Shown here piece after piece: positions 1-5,573 of a stretch of 10,979 bases of DNA. Within the stretch, counting starts at the first letter, position 1. The number at the start of each line of letters is the position of its first letter. Location of the stretch: the NCBI GenBank assembly GCA_030615145.1, contig JAUWZT010000116.1:1-10979 (forward strand), written 5' to 3'. The notes below the pieces were generated by a model, which was given only the letters and a program-made list of their open reading frames with translations, did not search any database and had not been told where the DNA came from. Origin of the DNA: Promethearchaeota archaeon (GTDB lineage Archaea; Asgardarchaeota; Lokiarchaeia; Sigyniarchaeales; SOKP01). Position numbers and translations under genes: made by a program.

Positions 1-618
1 ACCATGCCCTAATAGCAAAAATCGTATATCTCCTTCGCTCTTTCTTTTTGGTAAGGTAAAGGGGCGATTTCTTTCGACTAACCTTAAAGCGTGGTTAACT
101 GAGGCGCCCTCTCTAAGAAAGTCGTGATATTCGTCGAAATACTTTTGGGCTTCTCTATATGCGTTTAAAGCTTGATTTTGATTTTTTCCTAATTGTCTTC
201 CGAGTTCGATGGCCGCCGTAGATATCGGAAATTCTTTAACATTTACTTCGAAATTCAAAATTTTTGGAACACCGGGTAAGATTTTAATTACATCGGGTAA
301 CGACAAAAATTTAGGGCAGAAATAAGACTCTTTTACTTCAGATACATACCTAGGCACAAAAACAAAGTCTAAATCAGGATGATCTCTTACTAACCTTAAG
401 AGTTGACCGTAATATATCTTGACTGGAATACACAATTCCCCAAATCCGTGTGTTACGCCTTCCTCAACGATCTTCTTGTTTGTAAGGGGACTTATAACGA
501 TTTCAGCGTCCAGTTCTTCCAGTATTTTTTTCCAAAATGGAAAATATCTATAAAAATGAAGTGCCCTTGGTATCCCTACTTTGAACCGTTTCTTCTCTGT
601 TTGTTGAGATGCTTCCAT
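1..618 (-). CDS. DUF2229 / HgdB-like CoA-dehydratase-activase-related protein, C-terminus cut by window edge
   Basis: The minus strand is open from an ATG at 618 to the left edge: 206 residues, no stop, C-terminus missing. The start reads as the DUF2229 domain of the 2-hydroxyacyl-CoA dehydratase activase-related group (COG3580/3581): KVGIPRALHFYRYFPFWKK at 13-31, an ISPLTNKKI segment at 42-50, ELCIPVK at 61-67, YFCPKF at 99-104, and IRFLLLGHG at the cut end, where the family has its GHPY segment. C63 and C101 sit where the family has conserved cysteines and may bind an iron-sulfur cluster (family knowledge, not proven here). Relatives act with 2-hydroxyacyl-CoA dehydratases or benzoyl-CoA reductases in fermentation; the role of this stand-alone archaeal form is unknown. 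It starts 21 bases after the acyltransferase stop, in the same frame, so it is probably the last visible gene of the operon. No clear ribosome site is seen; a GTG at 627 is an alternative start. Sure of family, unsure of function. Confidence 0.85.
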   Translation of the reverse strand, partial: MEASQQTEKKRFKVGIPRALHFYRYFPFWKKILEELDAEIVISPLTNKKIVEEGVTHGFGELCIPVKIYYGQLLRLVRDHPDLDFVFVPRYVSEVKESYFCPKFLSLPDVIKILPGVPKILNFEVNVKEFPISTAAIELGRQLGKNQNQALNAYREAQKYFDEYHDFLREGASVNHALRLVERNRPFTLPKRKSEGDIRFLLLGHG

Positions 619-639
619 TTGTTCCACTTTTATTCTCGT

Positions 640-2316
640 TTAGGCATCTGGGCTATCGTATAAAAGCAAATCTTTAATTTGAGCCATCATATTATCCGTT
701 AAACGCTTTAATTCGTCGTAATCTGGCATTGGTTTGCCCCAATGTTTTTTATGTTCCATGAATGGGGGTCCTGCTTTTAATATAGAACCTCTATAGAAGT
801 TCAACATCTTAGCGTGTTTTGGGTATGTATTTTCTGTACCCGTAATTCCTACTAATAAGATGGGTACTTGCTTTTCGATAGCTAATCGCATAGCACCTGT
901 GTGGCCCTCTAAGAGTTCACCACCGCCTGGATTAGTCGTTCCTTCGGGGTACATCATAACTAGTTCTCCGTTATCAAGGAGATATTTAGCGTAATTATAC
1001 GAATCGACATCGTGTTGCCCTCTTTTTAATGGAAACGCGTGGTGGGTTCTAACCCAAGCGTTAACGATTGGGAATTTAAACAGACCCTGTTTCGCCATTT
1101 GGTAAAGAATACGCTTTTTATAGTACGTCATACAAGTCGCGGTCATAATTACGTCCCACTCAGAATTGTGGTTGGTACAAAATACTGCTGCCCCGCTATC
1201 AGGAATATATTTGTCAAAGTCAATTGCTTTATATGGTATCATTAAGTTGCCTAAATTATGGACTAACCACCCATAGATAGCTTGCGACGGTGATGCAAAA
1301 TGTTCGCGTAGTCCAAATGCTTCTAACGATTTTATGAAGGAGTACCAGATGTCGTCAACAAGTTGTATAGCACCCATTCCTACACTTTTTAAATAACTCA
1401 AAGCTGAATTTGATTTTTTGGGTTTTTCAACATCTTCAGGGGAACCAATCGATAGCTCTTCTTCCTTTTTCTTTTTTCTTGTGTCCACAATGACATATTC
1501 TCTTAAATCAAGAACATTCTGCCTTAATTCATTGGTTAGTCTCTTAATTTCTTCGTAAGAAACATCGTCAATATTATACTTATCGTAGTAAATCGGATCA
1601 CCTACGCGTACTTTGACTTGAGTTGGTTTCATGACCAAATTACCTTTTGGTAACGCATTTCTAGACCCAATCACTGCCATTGGAACAATCGGCACACCCA
1701 TTTCAATCGCGAGTCGAACTGCCCCCGTTTTAAACTCTCCTAGTTCCCACCCAGTTTCCTCCCTAGACCGGGTACTTTCAGGGAAAATCCCTACCCATTC
1801 ACCACCTCTGATAATCTCTTTGGCCCTATCCCAGCCTTGCTCAGGATTCTCTCGATCTATTTTAAAGGCTCCTAAATTTGTAAAAAGCGTTTTAACTAAA
1901 GGAGTTTTAAAATTATCCAATTTACTCATGTATTGGATTCTTCTTTGACAAGCAGAACCGTAGAAGAATGGGTCTAAATGAGACTCGTGGCTTCCTACAA
2001 GAATGCCAGCCCCATATTCCGGAAATAAATTTCCTAAAGGATATTCTACTTTAAAATTCCAGAGCAAGCGGGCAAAAAACTTTATATAAATAAATGCCAT
2101 CCAATATTGGACTTTTCCCTCTACTTCTCCAATGTTCAATCGGTCAATAGCTTGACGATAGAGGTCGTTTAATGGATCAATTGGATTATATTTTAAAATT
2201 TGATACATCGAGTTCTGATGTCGTTTACCAAACTTTAGATCTTCCTTTTCTTTGTCTTCAGCAGTTTTTATAATACTCGTATCTGTTGAAGTTTTATATT
2301 CTTCTTTAAGCACCAT
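640..2316 (-). CDS. Tandem two-domain PlsC-type acyltransferase (1-acylglycerol-3-phosphate acyltransferase family)
   Basis: A 558-residue protein with two complete LPLAT/PlsC domains; single-domain PlsC proteins are usually about 200-260 residues. Domain 1 (about 75-275) has the HX4D motif HESHLD at 110-115, block II FKIDR at 151-155, block III FPESTRS at 178-184 and block IV VPIVPMAV at 208-215. Domain 2 (about 345-550) has HNSEWD at 383-388, FPLKR at 428-432, YPEGT at 456-460 and VPILLVGI at 484-491. Both catalytic His/Asp pairs are present. A charged linker (about 278-305, with KKKKEEE) joins them. Family members transfer acyl groups from acyl-CoA or acyl-ACP to lysophosphatidate or related alcohols at the membrane; the acceptor here is unknown. 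There is no clear multi-pass membrane region, only a hydrophobic stretch at 72-86. The start is fixed by a strong Shine-Dalgarno (2323-2330). It follows the HAD gene by 13 bases. The gene is richer in GC than its neighbours. Confidence 0.92.
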   Translation of the reverse strand: MVLKEEYKTSTDTSIIKTAEDKEKEDLKFGKRHQNSMYQILKYNPIDPLNDLYRQAIDRLNIGEVEGKVQYWMAFIYIKFFARLLWNFKVEYPLGNLFPEYGAGILVGSHESHLDPFFYGSACQRRIQYMSKLDNFKTPLVKTLFTNLGAFKIDRENPEQGWDRAKEIIRGGEWVGIFPESTRSREETGWELGEFKTGAVRLAIEMGVPIVPMAVIGSRNALPKGNLVMKPTQVKVRVGDPIYYDKYNIDDVSYEEIKRLTNELRQNVLDLREYVIVDTRKKKKEEELSIGSPEDVEKPKKSNSALSYLKSVGMGAIQLVDDIWYSFIKSLEAFGLREHFASPSQAIYGWLVHNLGNLMIPYKAIDFDKYIPDSGAAVFCTNHNSEWDVIMTATCMTYYKKRILYQMAKQGLFKFPIVNAWVRTHHAFPLKRGQHDVDSYNYAKYLLDNGELVMMYPEGTTNPGGGELLEGHTGAMRLAIEKQVPILLVGITGTENTYPKHAKMLNFYRGSILKAGPPFMEHKKHWGKPMPDYDELKRLTDNMMAQIKDLLLYDSPDA

Positions 2317-2322
2317 TAATTT

Positions 2323-2332
2323 CCTCCTCCTA
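2323..2332 (-). promoter_or_regulatory. Strong Shine-Dalgarno overlapping the upstream stop codon
   Basis: On the minus strand the HAD stop codon TAG (2332-2330) runs straight into GGAGGAGG (2330-2323), followed by a six-base spacer AAATTA and the ATG of the acyltransferase at 2316. This is a near-perfect anti-16S complement at ideal spacing. It fixes the acyltransferase start and suggests translational coupling between the two genes. It is the only strong ribosome-binding site I find in the window. Confidence 0.88.
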
Positions 2333-3115
2333 GGATTTTATCTCAATCCTATTTTGAGTATTTGAATTTGATAAATCTTTATTTTCAATTATTCTAATTA
2401 ATTCATCTAACGAGTCAATTAATAAACTTGGGTTAAATTTCGCCAACATCTCTCTTTTACTCACTCCGCTCGCAACACCAATTGTCCAAACTCCAGCATC
2501 TCTTCCTGCTTCAATATCTGAAGGCATATCTCCAATCATTACAAATTCCTTCAATTTGCAGGATTTATAACTTTCAAAAACAGGATTTAACGCGTTTGGG
2601 TCGGGTTTTAGAGCGGGAAGTAGATCTGCTCCAAAAATTCCTTTAAAAAAGCTTTTAACTTTTTTTTCTTCTAAATGAGGAATTATATTCTTAGTCTGGT
2701 TGTGAGAAACAATAAATAAATCGTAATTTTTTTTATATTTATTAAGAAATTCCGTTGCTTCTGGATAAAACGATGCGTCTTTCGCGTACTCTAGATAACG
2801 CGTGAAAATTTTCGTTGCTATTCGTAGTTTTTTTAAATATGTTAACGATTTGAGCGATTCTATGTATTTAAACAAATTGAAAGACTCCAATACGATTTTT
2901 GGAAGCGGGAGCCCTTGAATCGTCTCCATTAAAGCCCCTATTTCTTGTATTGTGCTTTCAATGTCAGCTGAAATGTGTTTTTCCTCATAAACCTCTTCTA
3001 TTGCGTCCTTAAGCGTTTTTCTGATATCGAGGATAGTTCCGTCAAAATCAAAGATAATCCCTCGAATCGTTCCATTTTGAAGCCGTTGCGCCAAGGTTGA
3101 GATATTGCTTATCAT
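2330..3115 (-). CDS. HAD-superfamily phosphatase (phosphoglycolate-phosphatase-like)
   Basis: A 261-residue haloacid-dehalogenase-type hydrolase. Motif I is FDFDGTILD at 22-30, with the nucleophile D23 and acid D25. Motif II is the Ser in IVSHN (S137), motif III is K170 in LKPDPNAL, and motif IV is MIGDMPSDIEAG at 193-204 with D196 and D200 for Mg2+. A helical cap (about 31-115) lies between motifs I and II, as in subfamily I enzymes such as phosphoglycolate phosphatase and beta-phosphoglucomutase. It should hydrolyse a small phosphate ester in the cytoplasm; the substrate cannot be read from sequence. It is the first gene of a minus-strand operon with the double acyltransferase, so a glycerolipid phosphate or a metabolite of that pathway is possible (inference). 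The ATG at 3115 has GGTGA five bases upstream as a weak ribosome site. The C-terminal ~15 residues after 245 are polar and look like a tail. Confidence 0.9.
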   Translation of the reverse strand: MISNISTLAQRLQNGTIRGIIFDFDGTILDIRKTLKDAIEEVYEEKHISADIESTIQEIGALMETIQGLPLPKIVLESFNLFKYIESLKSLTYLKKLRIATKIFTRYLEYAKDASFYPEATEFLNKYKKNYDLFIVSHNQTKNIIPHLEEKKVKSFFKGIFGADLLPALKPDPNALNPVFESYKSCKLKEFVMIGDMPSDIEAGRDAGVWTIGVASGVSKREMLAKFNPSLLIDSLDELIRIIENKDLSNSNTQNRIEIKS

Positions 3116-3180
3116 ACATCACCAGGTTGACTGTCAGCAAGCATTATTTTTATTTATTAAAAAAGGGCAAAAATTTTAAT

Positions 3181-3193
3181 AACTTTTATATTT
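3181..3193 (-). promoter_or_regulatory. Possible TATA box of the HAD-acyltransferase operon
   Basis: Read on the minus strand this is AAATATAAAAGTT, close to the archaeal TATA consensus. It lies about 70 bases before the HAD ATG, which would give a leader of roughly 45 bases. The whole region is AT-rich and another A/T run lies nearer the gene (about 3145-3165), so the assignment is tentative. Confidence 0.35.
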
Positions 3194-3204
3194 ATTTAGA
3201 TGAA

Positions 3205-3228
3205 TTAAGTTTACTTAAATGAATTTCT
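3205..3228. repeat. Direct repeat copy 1 (partner at 3285-3310), also a short palindrome
   Basis: This copy contains TTTACTTAAATGAATTTCT (3210-3228). The second copy reads TTTACTTAATTGAATTTTCT (3291-3310), one substitution and one added T apart, and the similarity extends a few bases upstream (TTAAG and TTAG). The first copy also holds a perfect inverted repeat, TTAAGT-TT-ACTTAA (3205-3218). Possible operator half of a regulator acting on the divergent promoters. Confidence 0.6.
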
Positions 3229-3248
3229 ATATAAAAATATAATCATCT

Positions 3249-3270
3249 TATGATCAGTATGATCAGTATG
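3249..3270. repeat. Tandem TATGATCAG repeat (two full units plus TATG)
   Basis: Two exact copies of the nine-base unit TATGATCAG followed by a partial third unit (TATG). Each unit carries the palindrome TGATCA. The block lies midway between the two direct repeat copies, with centre-to-centre distances of about 41 bases on each side. It may be a protein-binding site or simple slippage. Confidence 0.7.
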
Positions 3271-3284
3271 TATTGTTATACATC

Positions 3285-3310
3285 TTAGTTTTTACTTAAT
3301 TGAATTTTCT
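3285..3310. repeat. Direct repeat copy 2 (partner at 3205-3228)
   Basis: Near-identical to the copy at 3205-3228 and in the same orientation. Here the palindromic left arm is imperfect (TTAG for TTAAG and two extra T). Confidence 0.6.
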
Positions 3311-3617
3311 GTAATTTCTAACATTTCTTTTTAATATTAATTATTTAATATGCGAACTTTAGATGTTAAACTAGGAAATATATATAATGTAGAGGTAATT
3401 AGTATGCAAGAGTAGATTAAACTTCAAGGGATTAAGTATCTTCACGCTGATTTTCTTCAAACTATTCCACTAACAAAAAATATTTATAAAAAACTGTTTC
3501 TAAAAAGAAAACCCAAACCCAAGCGATATACAAACTAATATTCTTGCTTCTTTTTAATATACAGTTAGTTTCTTTTTTTAAGACAATAAAACTTTTTATT
3601 TCATGGAGTTGAAATAA

Positions 3618-3633
3618 CTTTAAATATAAATTA
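3618..3633 (+). promoter_or_regulatory. TATA-like element of the SCP2-like gene
   Basis: CTTTAAATATAAATTA lies about 35 bases before the ATG at 3660. With the usual archaeal spacing of about 25 bases the transcript would begin around 3650, giving a leader of under ten bases. No ribosome-binding site precedes the gene, which fits a short-leader or leaderless mRNA. Confidence 0.45.
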
Positions 3634-3659
3634 ATAATACAGAAAAAGAATTGACAAAT

Positions 3660-4070
3660 ATGTCAGAAAGTAAACTTGGTAAGGTTAAAGAAGGAACTTA
3701 TCCGGAGGGTGTTTTTAATCTTTATAACCCATTAAATTCAATTGATAAATTTAAAGAGAAATTCGCTAAAGAATCCTTTAAGATTTTATTAAATCCAAAA
3801 GATGGTGAGTATGCTGCTTTGGTAACTGTTGACAAAGGAGTAGTTTCCGTAGAGGGAATTGAAAACAAAGATAAGAAGGACTTAACAGTGGAGAAACTTG
3901 GTTGGGACGGCATGATGAAAACGACAAAAGCACTATTTGAAGATATTGGTGATGGAAAAATGTCGCAAAGCGATATCATAAAGAAAGTTGTTGCCCGCAA
4001 AATAAAAATGAAAGCTCCAAAATTTCTATTGAAGTTAACCGAAATGCAAAGCTTTTTAAAAAGTGACTAA
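3660..4070 (+). CDS. SCP2-like (sterol carrier protein 2 fold) lipid-binding protein
   Basis: A soluble 136-residue protein with no signal peptide or membrane segment. After a short polar N-terminus, the layout resembles an SCP2 domain: a strand pair around 42-67 (KILLNPKDGEY then AALVTVDKGVVSVEGI), a middle helix about 81-92, a DGKMSQSDIIKK turn at 98-109, and a C-terminal KIKMKAPKFLLKLTEM at 114-129, which matches the place where SCP2 proteins have their GKLKIKG-type strand and final hydrophobic helix. SCP2 folds bind fatty acids, acyl-CoAs, sterols or other lipids in a hydrophobic tunnel. The ligand is unknown. I chose the ATG at 3660 over a TTG at 3651 that would add three residues. The gene stands alone, facing away from the acyltransferase operon across a shared intergenic region; a lipid link between them is inference. 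Similarity is by eye and moderate. Confidence 0.7.
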   Translation: MSESKLGKVKEGTYPEGVFNLYNPLNSIDKFKEKFAKESFKILLNPKDGEYAALVTVDKGVVSVEGIENKDKKDLTVEKLGWDGMMKTTKALFEDIGDGKMSQSDIIKKVVARKIKMKAPKFLLKLTEMQSFLKSD

Positions 4071-4086
4071 GCAATTTAAATAAAAA

Positions 4087-4105
4087 TTTCTTTTTTCTTT
4101 TATTT
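4087..4105 (+). terminator. T-rich tract after the SCP2-like gene
   Basis: TTTCTTTTTTCTTTTATTT begins 17 bases after the stop codon. Archaeal RNA polymerase terminates at oligo-T runs without needing a hairpin. A second T-rich run is at 4141-4155. Plausible, not proven. Confidence 0.45.
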
Positions 4106-4164
4106 CACGAATGTGTTAAATTCTTGATTTAAATTAGCGTTATTTTTTTCTATTTTCTCTGAAA

Positions 4165-4176
4165 CTTATATAAAAG
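4165..4176 (+). promoter_or_regulatory. TATA box of the divergent MFS gene
   Basis: CTTATATAAAAG is the best TATA-box match in the window. It lies about 95 bases before the ATG at 4269, predicting a leader of about 70 bases, longer than for the other plus-strand genes. Confidence 0.5.
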
Positions 4177-4268
4177 TTCTATTCTTCATCTTTTAGCTAT
4201 TTTAATAAACTTTAAGTTCAAGATTTCGCTTTCCTTATTACCGTTAACAAATTCTTCTTATTAATATA

Positions 4269-5462
4269 ATGAAAGCAGATAATTACAGAGTGTTTCCAAT
4301 ATTATTTTTAGCATTTACGCGTGTTGCGACAGGCGTGGCGATTGGTTTAGCTATTCCACTTTATTTAATTGAGAGAGGATTAAATCCAGTAATAATTGGA
4401 TTCATTATTTCTGGAACAGCCATGGCATACTTATTTTCTCCTTTAATCTTTAGAAATGTACAGAAAAAGCTTGGCGTAAAACCTACGATTATCATATCAT
4501 CATTAGGCTTCTTATTTGTTCAAGTAATCTTGCAGTTTTCAAAAGATCCATTATTGATTTATTTCTTGTTAATATTAGATGGAACATTTTTAGGGTTGTT
4601 TTGGCCAGTTTTAATGAGCGCACTTTCGGCGATATCAAATTCAGAAGAATATCGTAAAAATAACTTCTTAAAGGATAAATTAATGAAAAAGTATAGTTTA
4701 GCTTGGAATTTTGGAGGAATTTTTAGCTACGCTTTAGGTTTCTTTATTTTGTTTTATATTGAAAACATTCAGATTATGTTTTTATTTGCGTTATTTTTTG
4801 CTATTATCGGCTTTAGTATGGCTTTAATTATTCAGGAACCCTCTCATAGTTTCGACAAAGAGATTATCGTTCCAATTGACGAGCGAATAAAAGCAATTCC
4901 TCAAAGAGAACACATTTCTTTTCCTATATATCTGCCTCTTTTTATGATAGGAATTTATGGTTTTTTAATTGGAGGTATGGGATTAATATATCCGATTAAA
5001 TCTGAAATACTAAATTTCGCTCTCTTCACTAATTATCTATTTTTCTTTTTAAGAATGAGTACTCAAACGATTTCAATTTCAAAATCTATGGACTTTAAAA
5101 TAAAAACCACCAAAAAAATGATTCCAATATCCAATTTAATTATCATTTTTACCCTTTTCTTGATGGGAATAAATCAAGACTTATTTATTTTTGCAATTCT
5201 CTTTTGTGCGTTTGGAATTTTTAATTCTTTTTATTATACCCTTGCTTTCAAACTAATAGTATTTCGGAATATAGCTAACAACACTTCAAAATACAGCATT
5301 TATTTTGAAACTGCGATTGGAATTGGATTCTTTTTTGCGCCAATACTTTGTGGTTTTATCGCTGCGGTAGATGCAAACTTAGCATTTTTCTTTTTATCCC
5401 TATTATCGTTGTTAAGCTTAGTTATATATCTATTTTCAAAAAACAAAATTAAAACTAATTAA
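4269..5462 (+). CDS. Divergent major facilitator superfamily (MFS) membrane transporter
   Basis: A 397-residue, very hydrophobic protein with about twelve predicted membrane helices in a 6+6 layout: roughly 8-32, 40-62, 72-89, 94-119, 145-164, 168-188, then a polar cytoplasmic loop (190-216), and 217-240, 248-263, 285-301, 304-328, 344-366 and 370-390. The 2-3 loop (FRNVQKKLGVKP, 61-72) stands where MFS proteins have motif A but lacks the G-x-x-x-D core. The first helix carries an Arg (R18) inside the membrane, often seen in substrate-binding positions. Family assignment rests on topology and the central loop, not on strong motifs. Substrate unknown. It is unlike the next two transporters and is probably not a recent copy of them. 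Codon use is extremely A/T-rich. The ATG at 4269 has its own upstream TATA box; no ribosome site is seen. Confidence 0.82.
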   Translation: MKADNYRVFPILFLAFTRVATGVAIGLAIPLYLIERGLNPVIIGFIISGTAMAYLFSPLIFRNVQKKLGVKPTIIISSLGFLFVQVILQFSKDPLLIYFLLILDGTFLGLFWPVLMSALSAISNSEEYRKNNFLKDKLMKKYSLAWNFGGIFSYALGFFILFYIENIQIMFLFALFFAIIGFSMALIIQEPSHSFDKEIIVPIDERIKAIPQREHISFPIYLPLFMIGIYGFLIGGMGLIYPIKSEILNFALFTNYLFFFLRMSTQTISISKSMDFKIKTTKKMIPISNLIIIFTLFLMGINQDLFIFAILFCAFGIFNSFYYTLAFKLIVFRNIANNTSKYSIYFETAIGIGFFFAPILCGFIAAVDANLAFFFLSLLSLLSLVIYLFSKNKIKTN

Positions 5463-5501
5463 AAAATTAAAATTAAGGCTTTCATATTTCATTACATTAA
5501 T

Positions 5502-5573
5502 ATGAGGAAGCTCATTTTAGAAACCATATTAGGGATATTATTATTTGAGCTCAGTTCTTATGGAAAATATTAA
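5502..5573 (+). other. Possible 23-codon upstream ORF overlapping the next MFS start
   Basis: An ATG at 5502 opens a 23-residue frame (MRKLILETILGILLFEL, then SSYGKY) ending with TAA at 5571-5573. It overlaps the first 14 bases of the downstream MFS gene in another frame. Its hydrophobic core could insert in a membrane or the frame could act as a leader peptide. It may equally be chance; no ribosome site precedes it. Confidence 0.2.

Larger units (their letters stand above)
3116..3659. other. AT-rich divergent intergenic region between the HAD operon and the SCP2-like gene
   Basis: No convincing protein or RNA gene is seen in this stretch. It separates two divergent transcription units and therefore should hold both promoters. 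It holds TATA-like elements near each end, a pair of direct repeats (3205-3228 and 3285-3310), a tandem 9-mer between them (3249-3270), and a 63-codon frame at 3350-3538 that is broken by one TAG at 3413-3415. No Cdc6/Orc1 gene lies nearby in the window, so a replication origin is not supported. Confidence 0.7.

Noticed and set aside
403..663. 86-codon plus-strand open frame
   Set aside because: It is opposite the DUF2229-like gene and the acyltransferase end, both with clear family motifs, and its own translation shows no recognisable pattern.
1039..1948. Two plus-strand open frames (1039-1245 and 1631-1948)
   Set aside because: Both are antisense to the acyltransferase gene and have no independent start signals or family resemblance.
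3116..3650. Replication origin in the repeat-bearing intergenic region
   Set aside because: AT-rich with repeats, but there is no Cdc6/Orc1 or other replication gene nearby and no GC-rich origin-recognition-box-like inverted pair.
3722..4000. 92-codon minus-strand open frame
   Set aside because: It is antisense to the SCP2-like gene, Ser/Phe/Pro-rich as expected from reading a Lys/Glu-rich gene backwards.
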